Of a DNA stretch of 64,000 bases, positions 1 through 11,796 are shown piece by piece. Under the pieces are notes generated by a model, which was not told where the DNA came from, ran no database searches, and saw only the letters and a program-made list of their open reading frames with translations. A program made the translations under genes and the position numbers. Source of the DNA: Prinsepia uniflora (Eukaryota > Streptophyta > Magnoliopsida > Rosales > Rosaceae); NCBI GenBank assembly GCA_032719365.1, contig CM064870.1:44052194-44116193 (forward strand). The letters run 5' to 3'. Every line of letters begins with the position of its first letter. Position 1 is the stretch's first letter.

Positions 1-2061
1 TGTTTTTCCGTCGAGGTTCAAGGTGGAAGTTGTGAGTTTAGGAGTTGAATCGAAGAGGCTAGGGAGGTCTAGGAGACTCAATAGGGTTCTAGGTTTCTGC
101 TGGTTGGGCTGCTGTGACGGGGAGTGCACGGTGGAGGCTGGTACGACGGAGGTGCCCTGTGTGCCCTGTTTTTCCGTTTTGCTTCAGACGTAAAGTCGTG
201 AAGTTTGGGGTAGAGTCGACGGTCTTGGTGAGTTGGGTGAGGCTTAGGACAGTCCTAGGAAGAGTTTAGGCTTGCCACCGTGACGGGGGCAGACCTGGGT
301 GGCCGGAGAAGGAAACAGAGCAGTGTACAGGTTTTTGTTCGAGTTCGAGTTGATGAGTTTTAGGGTGAGTCAAGGTGAGTGAAGTACGGGAATGGGTAGC
401 CTAGGATTGGACGATGCTATTGGTGAAGAAAGGAGTCGATTTGGTGAACGGAAGAAGGAGAACCGTCCTCGCCGGTTCAAGTTGCAGGACTGTGTCGAAC
501 CCGGTCTACTCGAGGTAGACGGTGACACTGTAGCAGGTGCGTGAGAGCCACGCGCAGCCACTTTGGGCAGCGCGTGGGGGCGCGTGCGGCGGTCTTTGGG
601 GAAGGTGTCAACATGGTTTTTAGTCTAGATGCTATGACGAGTCTAATGGAAGTGGTTTCGGGTTGTTCGGACGTCGTTTGAGTTTAGTTTCGCGAGGGTG
701 AAAGCTGAGGGTTCCGGTTTATTACGTTTAGGCTTCGGGGATTTTTGAGGGAACTTAGGTGGATCTTCATAGACGTGTTAGTAACGTACTTTGGCGGTTG
801 TTGACAGGATCGGGATTTCCCGAGGAAGCTGAGGAACGTGCAGGACGTTCAGGACGCGATTGAGGGCTCGGTACTGTGAGTGGACCCCTTCTCTAAACTC
901 GAACATGCATAACTGTTTTCTATAATTGTGTTATAACTGTGATTTCATGTTTGTTGGATTTATGATGTGATTTTATATAATTGCAGGGTTTTCGAGAAAT
1001 AACGTATTTTGCACGTTTTACGAGAAAAAGGTGATTTTGAATATAAAGTTATGGTTTTGGGGGTTTCAAACGTTAAATGATTTCTAAGGATTATAAGTGG
1101 ATTTTGGAATATGATTTTGAGGATCAAGGTTTCGGTTTTGAAATCGGAATTTGACAATTGGACTTTGGTTTTAAGGCTGAAAAGTGGATTCTGGATTTGG
1201 GTTCGGAATGACGGTTCTGGATGCCAGAAGGGCATCAGACCAGTGATTTCGGATTCAGGTTTGGATGTGGAAAAACAAATGATTTTCAAATGGTTTTGGA
1301 TTGGATTTGCTGGATCTGGTTATTGGGTTTAAAGACCCGGATATTGATTGACGGGGGACGGGCCCAGAGTGGGTTTAAAGACTCGGGAGTTTAAAGACTC
1401 GGATATATTGATATTTCCCCCATAGGCCTGTTGAGTTTAAAGACTCGGGAGTTTAAAGACTCGGATATTATTGAGGCCTGGATTGAGTTTAAAGACTCGG
1501 GAGTTTAAAGACTCGGATAGGTCCAGCAGGTTTGATCGGAAAAGAACGGTTTGATATTCACGGTTTATGATACGGTTCTATGATGTTTATGATATGATTT
1601 CTCTAACTGTTTTATAGTGTTCCTGTTTCTTATGATGTTTTATGGTGATCGACTTATAACTATTTTAATAACCGGGTTATGCATGTGGTTTCAAAACGGA
1701 GGGTGGAATTTGGTTTTTATTAAAATGGTTTTAGAACTTTTCTTTTATTATGGTCCACTCACACCTTCTGTTTTTAACTGCTCTCCAGGTTGTGGAGCTA
1801 GCGTGGGGTTCCAGCGTCGAGGCAGCGTCTGAGGCATAGAAGTCACGTGAAGGATCCCGGAGTGTTTCAAAGTCTTTCTGCGTGCGTGTCTTTAGTTTAT
1901 CGATTTTTCTTTTCTGTGTATTTTGTACTATGCTCTGTAAACTGTCGACTTCGGGATATGTAGTATAATTTCTCATGCGTCTGACTGTATGTGTGTCGGG
2001 GTGTCAGACGGGAGCAGGATTTACCTCGGTTTTCGGGGTGAAAGCGGGGTGGGTCCTGACA
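1..2061 (+). mobile_element. 3' part of a long LTR, sense strand, cut by the window edge
   Basis: The end GGGTGGGTCCTGACA at 2061 matches the LTR ends of the family that fills 17-52 kb, and the shared landmarks occur in the same order: the GC-rich GCGCGTG block near 550-590, CTGTGAGTGGAC at 874-885, a tandem array at 1325-1518, GTCCACTCACA at 1753-1763, and CTCTCCAG|G at 1788/1789. No primer-binding site follows position 2061; the next bases are decayed gag-like sequence of a different element. It is therefore probably a solo LTR or a truncated copy inserted into the Tat relic. It is strongly diverged from the other copies. The left end and target duplication lie outside the window. The putative LTR intron would span 876-1788. 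Confidence 0.75.
1325..1518 (+). repeat. Tandem/dispersed repeat, unit GTTTAAAGACTCGG
   Basis: Seven copies of GTTTAAAGAC(T/C)CGG occur here, mostly as pairs joined by GA and separated by 20-40 bp spacers. The array sits in the same part of the LTR (between the GTGAGTGGAC and GTCCACTCAC arms) where other copies carry unrelated arrays. Confidence 0.9.
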
Positions 2062-2283
2062 TGAGAGCTTCTCCAGCACGTCCGCGACCTGAAGACTGAC
2101 AAGTAGAGGACCAAGTGTCCAATAAAGATCAAGCCCAACATTGGTCCCTTCACAGATCGTATTTCGTAGTACACGCACGAGACGGAAGTCAAATCTCTCA
2201 AGATCACATTGTACATTGGAAGTAGAGATCCAGTCACTCACATGAACAATTACCAATCTTCTGTGGCATTCAAAAACCACTCT

Positions 2284-2690
2284 GACGAGGTCCAGTGTCT
2301 AATCTTCAACTCCATCCTCACTGAAGCCGCACTCAACTAGTTCTACCAGCTAGAACCATAAATGGTCGATTCTTTCGGCTAACTGTACACGGTCTTCCTG
2401 AACCAGTTTATGATTCAGACTTATCGATTATTGACCACGAAAGATCTCGGTTCTCTCCAGCAAGGGGAGAACAAATCCTTAAAAAACTACGCAATAACAT
2501 TCTGCTTTAAGTACTCCAAGTGCCGGGAAATCGACGACAAGGTAGCTTACAGAGCATTCCATAGTGGCCTGAAGGAGTCTACCTTCAAGTACCTTGCCTT
2601 AACACATGGATGGGATGACTACAATGAACTAATGAGGTAAGCAGCAATCCATGCCAAGGCATAGAACTTCATCGTTACACGAGAAAAACC
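2284..2690 (+). pseudogene. Retrotransposon gag fragment
   Basis: The longest open piece (2410-2640) has the layout of the plant Retrotrans_gag domain: a region ending LGSLQQGENKSLKNY, then a helix-rich stretch with KVAYRAFHSGLK, followed in frame after a stop by AAIHAKA. In-frame stops lie before it (TAG at 2338, TAA at 2360) and after it (TAA at 2638). Gag normally forms the virus-like particle. No zinc knuckle is visible downstream. Confidence 0.65.
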
Positions 2691-3313
2691 ACCGCCCATG
2701 CCCATTCTTCCCCCAAGGTAATGAACAATCCAAGCCCCACCACGAATCCAGCAATCGGAACCTAGGTCATGGGAACAACTCTTATTCAAGTAAGGGAAAA
2801 GATTCATATGACAAAACTACATAGGGAAGATAGAGAAGTACAATCCAAACCAGAGACACAAGAACACCAATCATCGCTAGCATGATAAGCCTTATGAGGG
2901 ACCAGTCTCCAAGTTCAAAACTTACTCCATCTTCAATACTTCACTCAAGACATTCTCATGAATATTGAAGGGATGATTGAAAAATCAAAGGCGAGAGTGT
3001 AAGGCCTCCGAGCTGAATTTCAATCAAACTTATACTACCAATACCATAAGTTCAATGGTCACACAAATTCAATGTTGTGGAATCCCTCAATAGAGAAGGG
3101 AAGGTAAATCAGTTCTTGCAGAATGCACGACCGATGCAGAACAATCCGTAAATCAACACTAAAATCGGTGACCTAACAATCTCTTCATCCTACACTTCCA
3201 AGTAGGTGAAGAAGAACGTCCTCCGAGATACCCGGTCCAACAACCAGATCTTCAGCATCGAATCTGGAAATGCAACAAATGTCGCATGAGCAGGATGGAC
3301 ACCCATCACTTTC

Positions 3314-3715
3314 TTGGAGGAGGAAGAGCAAGGAGCAATCTTGCCTTATGATGATCCCTTGATATTTATGGACACTAGAAGCTTAGTCAATGTCCTTTTC
3401 TTGAAAGTTTTCAACAAACTCAAAATCGATTCGAAAGAGCTCAACCAGATCGTCTTTCCATTACTGAGCTTCTTAGGGAACTTAGTCATGCCAATCAGCA
3501 CCATCTCCTTGCCGATCTCACTCGGAAACACACCATGCATCGTAACAACACTCATCACTTTCTTGGTGGACACCTGCCCTACTGCCTACAATGTCATACT
3601 CGGGATGGGGCTCTTAAACCAGATCTACGCAATGACCTCCACCCGATTCCTGTTGATCAAATTCCCCACTTTCATGGGAACTGGCCAGGTCAGGGGCAAC
3701 CAAATTTTAATGTAA
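3314..3715 (+). pseudogene. Retropepsin (aspartic protease) fragment of the Tat-like element
   Basis: A 133-residue open stretch shows the Tat protease pattern: ILPYDDPLIF near the start, the flap-to-core segment LVNVLFLKVFNKLKID, the hydrophobic-hydrophobic-Gly equivalent AYNVILGMGLLN, and MTSTRFLLIKFPT at the end. The catalytic Asp-Thr/Ser-Gly is DTR here, so the glycine next to the catalytic aspartate is lost, and the spacing from PYDD to this motif is shorter than usual, suggesting a deletion. The stretch is open but not functional as a protease. Confidence 0.7.
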
Positions 3716-4134
3716 GCATGCTGCTAATCTGCCCTGACCAAGGTCAACCCATGTACCAACAGGGAAACCTTGATTGTGGCCGAATCAACATATGAGGTCC
3801 ATCCTATCGACTCCAACCTCGCTCGAAAATTCCAATCTAGTCCCCTCGAGGACCCCATAGACTTATCAATAACAACTAAACCTCAACCAGTTGAGGAGAA
3901 CAAGCTGATCACACTTAGCATTGAGCATCCTTATCAGCAAGTGAAGATTGGCACCACGATCGCGTATGAGACCAAGGATGCCCTTATCTAGTTCCTCAGG
4001 GGCAACAACGAGGTCTTTACATGGTTTTACGCTGACAAGCCCGGAATCTCCACCAACGTTATCTGCCACCTACTCACCATCGGCCATTCTTTCAAACATG
4101 TCACATATAAGTGAAGAACTTACAACGCCGAATT

Positions 4135-4755
4135 TCAACTTGCCATGAAAGCGGAAATCATCAAGCTCAACATAATCCACTTTGTGCTCAAGGCAATCTA
4201 CGCCGCTTGGGTAGCTAATGTTCTCTTAGTGAAGAAACATTCAGGCTCCTAGAAAATGTGCATGACATCACTAACCTCAACAAGACATGTCCATAGGACA
4301 ACTTTTCACTTCCAAAAATTGATCTCATAGTGGGGGCCACTACAAGTTACGAGTTATCTCAGCTTCATGGAGGCCTATTCAGGCTACAACTGGATCAGAA
4401 TGCACCTTGATGATCAAATCCATACCAGCTTCGCACCAACCTTGGTGTTTATTGCTACAATGTCATATTGTTCGGACTGAAGAACGCCGAAGCGACATAC
4501 TAACGCCGGAGCGACATACTAACACCTAGTGAACTTCTTGTTTGCCGATCAGATCGAGGAAACCATGGAGGCCTACGTGGATGACATGCTAGTCAAGAGC
4601 AAAACTGTTGCAGATTATGTAACCAATCTCCACAAGAAGTTCCAAGTACTGAAGAAGCACCAGAAAAGACTCAACCCCGATAAATGCGTTTTTGGAGTTA
4701 GATCCTGAAAATTTCTCTACCACATGATCAGTATGTGTCGAATATAAGCAAACCG
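4135..4755 (+). pseudogene. Reverse transcriptase fragment of the Tat-like element
   Basis: Recognisable blocks in shifting frames include WVANVLLVKK, LNKTCP followed after a stop by DNFSLPKIDLIV, GVYCYNVILFGLKNAEATY, and the catalytic YVDDM with LVKSK at about 4570-4600, then HQKRLNPDKCVFGV. A 20-bp tandem duplication (ACGCCG-A/G-AGCGACATACTA) at about 4485-4525 shifts the frame between the GLKNA block and the YVDD block. Several in-frame stops are present. Confidence 0.75.
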
Positions 4756-4874
4756 CTAGAAGATCAAGGCCAACCTCGATATGCAAGCACCCAGCCATGT
4801 ACAATCAACAAAGTTGAGACCCTAATCAGAAGAATGGCTACCCTCACCAGGTTCATTTCCAAGGCAACATACAA

Positions 4875-5400
4875 GTGCCCCCCATTTTCAAAGCTCTGAA
4901 GACCAAGTGGAAGACCATTAATTGGACCATTGGCTGCGATAAGGAATTTAGTGCACTGAAGGAATACATGAGCAGGGCACCCCTACTCGCTCGACCAGAT
5001 ACTGGAGAGCCACTCACCGTCTACCTATTAGTCTCCACCTCAGCCATCAATTTTGTCTTAATTAAGACGAGAGAAGGATCAGAACATCCAGTCTACTACG
5101 TGAGTCAGGCATTTTAGGACCCGGAGGCTAGATAATGCGGCATGGAGAAACTCGCTCTTACCTCAATCACCCAGGCGAGAAGGCTCAGACCCTACTTCTA
5201 GGCTCATCCAATCTTGGTCTTGACCAACAAGCCACTCAGGCAGGTTCTCCAGAAGGTGGACACATCCAAAAGAAGGATCAAGTAGGAAATCGAGCTTAGT
5301 GAGTTCGATATCACTTATGCCCCCTCGCTCTGCCGAGAAGGGCCAAGAAATCATTGACCTTCTCTCTGAATTCACCTATCGCACGTCCCATTACATGCTG
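4875..5400 (+). pseudogene. RT-linked RNase H fragment
   Basis: After the RT palm, a region reads FSALKEYMSRAPLLARPDTGEPLTVYL, then FVLIKTREGSEHPVYYVSQAF, the standard start of the RNase H domain attached to gypsy RT, and continues in frame through stops with MEKLALTSITQARRLRPYF and LVLTNKPLRQVLQKVDTSKRRIK, EIELSEFDITYAP. The stops at RPYF-stop-AHPI and RRIK-stop-EIEL fit CAG to TAG and TGG to TAG changes. Confidence 0.7.
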
Positions 5401-5489
5401 AAAGATTCACCAATCAGCACCACGCAACCAGATGCACCATGAAGGGCGGAGAACACTTTCCTTCCACTGCACAAGTCAAAGCCAATCTA

Positions 5490-5840
5490 GACCCTCTATA
5501 TGGATGGATCAGCACGCCACAACGGGCCTGGAGTGGGGCTTGTGCTCAGCACACCCAACCAAGCCAAGCTCAAATACGCACTCTATTTTGGCTTCAAAGC
5601 CTCCAACAATGAGGCACTCCTTGTTGGTCTTCGCCTTGCGAAGGACTTGCTGGTACGGAATATCAGAATCTTCAGCGATTATCAACTCTTTGTCTGCTAG
5701 GTTAACAATGTCGATGATTCCAATGACATCTCCTTGACGCTCTACCTCGGCAAGGCAAGGACAGTCCTCTGCAATTTCCAAGCCCATGAGATCAACAAGA
5801 TCGTGCGCAAGGAGAACAACGACGCTGATGCTCTAGCTTG
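5490..5840 (+). pseudogene. Second RNase H (archaeal-type, aRNH) fragment
   Basis: LYMDGSARHNGPGVGLVLS, then FGFKASNNEALLVGLRLAKDL and IRIFSDYQLFV form a recognisable RNase H fold with its acidic positions still present (D of MDGS, E of NNEA, D of FSDYQ). The frame stops at 5698-5700 (TAG in place of a likely CAG) and resumes with VNNVDDSNDISLT, ending ENNDADALA before a TGA that replaces a likely CGA. An extra RNase H after the RT-RNase H and before integrase marks the Tat group. Confidence 0.75.
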
Positions 5841-5939
5841 ATCGGCCTCTTCCATCGATGATAAGATTGGTCCTAGCATACCAGTTGAGCTACTAGAGAC
5901 CCCCACCACAAAGGAACGACTTATCAATGCCATCACCAT

Positions 5940-6860
5940 CGAACCATCCTGGATGAACCCAATCATCCAATTCCTCAAACATGCAGAACTATTGAAAGAT
6001 CAAAATGAAGCCAAGCGCATCAAACGCCTATCCACCTGGTACAAAATTGTCCATGACAATTTGTACAAGCGTGATTTCGACGTCCCTCTCCTCAAATGCT
6101 TTCTGGCAGATCGAGGACATGCAGTTCTAAAGGAGATCCATGAGGGCATCTGCGACAAAAATTCAGAACCCAAGTTCCTCGCCCATAAGGCCTTCCAGCA
6201 GGGTTACTACTAGCCAACTTTGCATGCAATTTCAATTGCACGTACGCAGAAATGAAACTAGTGCCAGAAGTATGCCCCCATTCCTCACCTACCTGCAGAG
6301 CACCTGACTCCAATGCTCAGCTCAGGGCCATTCTCGCAATGGGGACTTAACCTCATTGGCCCCATGCTTAGGGGAAAAGGATGAGTAGAGCATGTTGTAG
6401 TAGCCGTCGACTACTTCACCAAATGGGAAGCAAAATCACTAAAACCATCACTATTGCGTAGATTGAAAGCTAACCTACAAGAATGTCATCTGTCATTTTG
6501 ACATCCCACACACCTTTGTGATAGACAACCGAAAGTAGTTCGACTATGTCGCTTCAACATCTTTTACGAAGTGTATGGAATCAAACTCTACTTTGCTTCT
6601 ATCGCTCATCTGCAAGCCAACGACCAAGTAGAAGTAGTAAACAAGCTGATCAAGTATAACCTAAAGACTCGCCTAAATGAGGATTCCAATAGAAAGTAGT
6701 CTGACATCCTCTCAGACGTTCTATGGTCCTACTAGATACCCAACTAGAAATCAACCAAGGAAACACCATTTGCAATGGCATTAGGTACTAAGGTCGTCGT
6801 ACCTATGGAGATTGGGGAAACCTCATATCAGTGATTTCTTACGATGCATATGAGAACAGT
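5940..6860 (+). pseudogene. Integrase fragment of the Tat-like element
   Basis: The zinc-binding N-terminal region is seen as ADRGHAVLKEIHEGIC and KAFQQGYY, stopped where TGG is expected. The catalytic core follows as WGLNLIGPM, VVVAVDYFTKWEAKS, and HLQANDQVEVVNKLIKYNLKTRLN. The first catalytic aspartate (WGxDLIGP in the family) is asparagine here, and the conserved glycine in QANGQVE is aspartate. Multiple stops and frameshifts occur. Confidence 0.7.
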
Positions 6861-7299
6861 AAACTCAACACTCTAAATCTTGACCTCCTAAAATAGCATC
6901 ACGGACAGAGAAACCTACACAACATGGCTCACAAGCAGTGCATTGCATGATACTATGACTCTAGAGTTAGGGTCAGAAGCTTCAAGGCAGGGAACTAGGT
7001 CCTCAGAAAATCAGCCTGGCAACTAAGGATCAAGCAGACAACACACTTGGCCCCAAATGGAAAGGACCTTACCTGGTCACCAAGGTATACTGATTGTCGA
7101 CTACTAGCACACCCATGGCATGCCGATCATCTCAAACTCTTCTAAATGTGAGATGTCATGTTCAGTCTTAGCATTAGAAAAAATTTGTAACCGATTCGAC
7201 CATGGTCAATTAGAACTATTACTATCTTCATTAAAACACATTTTTTGGAAAATTTTTAGACTTTTTAAATTCCCAAGTGTAAGCCAATTTGCACTCAAC

Positions 7300-8590
7300 T
7301 TTGTCACATTCTGAATGAAACTACACAACCTGGCATCGGATCTTTACAATCCTTCAGGGCCCTTGATCGACAGCCTACCAACACACCTCTCATTTGGCAC
7401 CATGGTCGGTCCAAGGCTGATCAGTACTCTTTACATCTCTTATGGACTCAGTGCAATCCATCACCTCACTTGGCAGTCTGCAGTTCATTCTCGATCAGAA
7501 ATTGTGTATAGCTATGGTCACTCGACAATGTTCTTATTTGGGAGGTTTCACTATAACCCCAAGTCCCATCGACAACCTATGGTGACACATGAGAATTGGC
7601 ACTCGCTTACACCTACAGTCGTACTCGGACACCTTAGAGACATTCATGCTCGGCACACACGGGTCACTTGAAACTGATGTTTCTCACATCATACTCAACA
7701 CTCGAATGCTACTTGGCACTCACATTCATTCAACACTAACGATCCATGCCACATTTAACCATTGCACATATCTAGGTCAAGCAAAAATAAGGGTATGAAG
7801 AAATCATACACAAGTGAGCCTCAAACGGTCTTCAAGCATTCAAATAAGTACTTGATCGAGATTTTACCAAGCACAAAATATGTACTAGGCAAAACCTCTA
7901 CGTGTAATAAACTTTGCAAGCGCACAAGACGTGTAGATAGTATAGATGCAAGCAAAGGTCGATCCCACGAAGACTTGCTCAATGATATCCAATTCCGTTT
8001 AACTCAATTGACTTAAGTGGAGTAATTAAAATGAAATGGTGGGTTTGTTACGTTGAATGAATGTAAGTAAATTAACTAAGATTAACTAACTAAGTCGAGC
8101 TAGGGTTTCTATCCACCTTTACCAATTAAAGTCCCGTTAGATTTCCTTGATTAGATTACTATGCATGTATCTAAATTAAGTGCCCGTGCAGGGGTCCGGC
8201 TAAGGCTCAGCCCACACATATTATCTTCTCTTAGATTGCATGTTTAAGCGTGTTGTACCCGCCCTTAAACAACTATTACCGATGGTGCATAATAATGCAT
8301 GAAACATGAAGAAGATTTAATGACACGACACTATCCCTAGAAAAGTGATGTGCAGACCTAGGAAGTCATGAGTTTAGATTACGAATAAAATTCCCCCTCT
8401 TAAACGTGATGCTATAAATTGCAGGGTGAACACAAACATCGAGGTGATCCATCAAGCAATTACATCGACAATTATTCACAAATAAGGTAGCTATGATTAT
8501 AAGCATAAATTGAGTTCATGAAGCACAGTAATCCAATAAATCTAAGCATACATAACAATCATAATTAAGAGCTAGAAATCAAACACGAAC
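7300..8590. other. Non-coding 3' region of the Tat-like relic
   Basis: After the last integrase-like sequence no protein domain is visible. The stretch holds several short open frames without recognisable similarity and a TCGATCCCACGAAGAC motif near 7960, a phrase often seen in plant repeat DNA. I see no gene here. Confidence 0.5.
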
Positions 8591-9251
8591 TAACATGGCT
8601 AGGCCACAAGCAATGCCACAAGCACACAATTAGTTGCTAGGCGATCGACAACCTTGTTAAACGGCAGCCCTAAGTGGTACTCGACATGTACAGTTACTCT
8701 GCAAGCAATGCCACTATGTCACTCGACAGATAATGACAAACAATAGATGCATGACAAGGTCTAAGTCTCGGTTATTCGGCAAGCGTACTCGGCATGTACA
8801 ATCGGCACCCCTTGTCCGATCAGCTAGCTGTCAATACCAACTCTCTGACATGACAGGACATCTATTACCACCTAGCACACATCTCAAATCGGTGAGACAC
8901 ATGTCAACATCTCCTAAGGTAGTTTGACCCTACTTCAACAGTGTTCAACCACCACATTCATTGCTCCTATAAATACCCCCCAAAATCCTTTCATAAAGGT
9001 ACTCACTCTCTCTCATCTACTTCTCTCTCTAAACACACACAACCCTGACTCTTCTGTCTTTGTGTTGTGATTTGTCTATCAGATCTCCATCCAGCTTGCT
9101 GACTTAAGCATCAAAGTCTCTTAGATCGGCACCCCACCGATGTCTAGTGCTTTCTCTCTTTGCATCGCAGGTCACTCGGCAGGCATAAGCAAAAAGTGAA
9201 CCAGCACCCCCAGCGGATCTCATCACGTTAGGTCCAGTTTTAGATCAAACA
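8590..9251 (+). mobile_element. 3' LTR of the Tat-like relic
   Basis: The 660 bp ending GATCAAACA at 9251 align by eye with the LTR at about 13735-14386: both contain CACTCGGCA or CGACA phrases, GGTCCGATCAGCT, a TATA-like CTCCTATAAATACCC, the pyrimidine/AC-rich CTACTTCTCTCTCTAAACAC, CTTTGTGTTGT, and TGTCTAGT before the end. The right boundary is set by the position where the 13.7-14.4 kb copy passes into its primer-binding site. The left boundary is approximate. Confidence 0.7.
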
Positions 9252-11490
9252 ATAATGATGATTGATGAAGATGATGAAAATGCCTTTTGGAATTAGGAAA
9301 GAAGAAAAAGAGAAGAAAGGAAATGGGGATAAAAGTGACATGTCTAAATTGCCCTTTTAATTTTAGAAAATCATGAGCGGATTGGATTGAAAAGGCTCAC
9401 GTGTACTTTCAACGGTAATTTGGATGGAAAACTTAACGGTGGTAATAATTTTTTATTGGTCATATAACTTGGGTATCTAAATAAAATTTTCATAATTCAA
9501 ATTTAAGTTTGTGGTGACCCTTATAGTCCGTAGATTTTTATGTGATTTATCCCATTAATAATCAAGTTTTCTACATTTATAAATCGTTTTGTTTTTTTTT
9601 TCTTTCCCTCTTTTGTGTTTCTTGGTCAAAGTTATCAATCCATCTAAAAACTGAAATCAAATTAGACTTATGTGTTTTATATTTTGTTGATTAGCGGGAC
9701 TGCAAGTGAGAAAGTCAGCAGGAATAAGACAGGTCCAGAATTGCTTAGAGGAGGGATGAACAGGTAGAGAGGCAGTGGCTTAATAAGCCATTTGTCGAAA
9801 GCCGGCCTGATCAAAACGGTTTTAATTTTATTTTATTTATTTATTTATTCATTCATGTCTCACTTCAGTTCTTATTTAAGGATTTGGATTTTGATTTTGA
9901 TTGTACCCAGCTATAGGATATGTATTCTTGTGAGTCTAATTCAGTTGACTTGTAGATAATTAATCTCAAATTTGAACTCCGATGACATATTGTATGTAAA
10001 AATTCCAAAATTCTCCCCTCCTAATATTATAAATCATGTTTAAAAAAAATAGAAATATGATTAGTTGATTGACAACAAGATAATTAAATAATGTACGTAC
10101 AATGTTAAAGTAAAATTTAAATATATGTCAAATTATTTTTTAATGTTATTATTTATTTCATTCTTATGTTATTATAACACGTTATTTATTATCATATAAT
10201 TTATCACACATTTATGGAAATGATATGAATTTTTTGGAGGCTAATTTACTTCTATTGTAATTTTTTATTTATATGTAGTATTTTTTTTTTACTTAGTAAT
10301 CTCTGACGTGATTATGACAAGATTACCGACTCAATACATCTGTTTCTAATTCCTTCCAAGTTCCTTCAATGAAAATTAAATTCTTCCTTAAAAATAAGTG
10401 ATCGACTTTAAATTTAAACTTTTCTCGTTTATTAGCATGTAAATTTGGTCACTTACAACAAGTGTGAAGTGATTATGAATCCGAATACTATTTCTTCTGG
10501 TACGTACAAGTACCACGGGGCTAGTTTAACTCATGAAGATAAGGGTATATATTCAAGTTTTGACACATGGGCTGATCTGTAGATCGAGATATTATATATG
10601 GCGAGTGGCAGGCAGATGATAGTGAGTTTAGGTCATTAGGAGTATAGATGTGATAGAGAGAATCGGTAGATCGAAGGTGCTAAGCCAAGTCCTCTTTCTA
10701 AGCCGTACAAAAAAAAATTAAGAATCCGACCAAGACCAAGTCCTCCATCACAAAATATGGCAACTTATCACAATCGTCCTCTGGCATAAAATAGATCAAA
10801 TAAAAGTTTAATGTGATCAATAAAATATCTCTGCAAACATTATTCAAGACCGGAAAATATGTGGGATCCATGCATGCTTTCTTAACAAGCTGCCTATTAT
10901 AGACAGGAAAATTTCATTCCAAATTTCCAATTTTTAGACCGAATTTCCATTATTTTTGTTGACCATAAACGATATCGATATCGATATTTGGGACGAGATA
11001 TCCATAAATTTGACTAGCGATATGTCTGTTGATATCGATATTTTAATTCTTGACTGTTCCTATCGGAAATAGGATTGACTATGGATTCGAGCCATAGCAC
11101 ATGGTTTCAAAAAACCGTATGATTTTCCCGATCTAAATAAAATAGGTTTTACATGAAGAAGATTTGGCTCAACTTGTTCTATTCTATACGGGTAGGAGAA
11201 GAGCCCGACTCAGTATTCTTAAAAAAAAAATAGAGAAGTCAGAAATAAACTCTTTCTTCTTGCTCCAAAGATCTTACAATTTCAGAAGAAATGGGGTGTG
11301 TCGACTACTACTACCACCAGTCGTCTACTATACAAGACTCGCGTCGATGTTTCTGTATACGGATTGGCTAAACGACGAAGCTAAAGCTAGGGCAGATTCG
11401 TGGTGCAACAGACACTAGCATTATATATATATTCTTAATTTGTTCAATAGGTAGCGTGACTAGAAGAAATTACAAAATAGCATAAGTAAT
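9252..11490. other. Intergenic DNA, AT-rich
   Basis: No open frame with recognisable similarity is seen. The stretch holds homopolymer runs, the repeat at 10909-11060 described separately, and otherwise low-complexity AT-rich sequence. It is upstream of the NF-YB gene and could hold distal regulatory sites I cannot identify. Confidence 0.6.
10909..11060. repeat. Dispersed repeat with ATCGAT-type core
   Basis: This stretch matches 52410-52560 closely: TTTTAGACCGAATTTCC, TTTTTGTTGACC, then GATATCGATATCGATATTTG, GACGAGATATCCATAAATTTGA and GCGATAT. It has no coding capacity. At 10911-10935 it preserves the uninterrupted form of the site into which the solo LTR at 49161-52412 inserted in the other copy. 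Confidence 0.8.
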
Positions 11491-11796
11491 CACTACAAGA
11501 AAAAAAGCTTAACTCGACAAATACAAATTTGTCGGGTAATAATAAAATTTGTCGCATAACAAGTCGTCGCCTAATAGTTGTCGGGCTAAAGGCTTTTACA
11601 ACGAAGTAAGATAGATTTGTCGGGCAACAGTTATATCACCCGAAAATAATCCTTTGGTAAGATAACAATTCGTCGGGTAAGATTAAAATTCGTCAGGTAA
11701 GATCAATTTTTTTTTTTCGCTTCGTCAGAGCGAGATTGGTCGAATATTCCCTCCGTCATGAAAAATCTCATCGCACCCTGAACTTTTCTTGTAGTG
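11491..11796. mobile_element. CACTA-type (En/Spm-like) non-autonomous mini-element
   Basis: The ends are CACTACAAGAAAA and TTTTCTTGTAGTG, perfect 13-bp terminal inverted repeats beginning CACTA, flanked by a 3-bp duplication AAT (11488-11490 and 11797-11799). Inside, GTCGGGTAA and related GTCG-containing phrases recur near both ends, as expected of CACTA subterminal repeats. At 306 bp it cannot encode a transposase. It lies about 0.7 kb upstream of the NF-YB start codon. Confidence 0.92.

Larger units (their letters stand above)
2062..9251 (+). mobile_element. Decayed Ty3/gypsy retrotransposon, Tat-like, 3' end with LTR
   Basis: Reading left to right on the + strand, fragments of gag, retropepsin, reverse transcriptase, RT-linked RNase H, a second (archaeal-type) RNase H and integrase appear in that order, followed by a non-coding stretch and an LTR ending at 9251. 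Protease-RT-RNase H-aRNH-integrase with an extra RNase H is characteristic of the Tat group. Every domain is broken by stops or frameshifts, so the copy cannot encode its own proteins. The 5' LTR is not recognisable; the long LTR at 1-2061 is from a different family. Stops include changes of TGG or CAG to TAG and CGA to TGA, as expected from decay of methylated DNA. Confidence 0.85.

Noticed and set aside
11164..11418. 84-residue open frame upstream of NF-YB
   Set aside because: It has no recognisable similarity and sits in AT-rich intergenic DNA between a repeat and a transposon; it cannot be supported as a gene.
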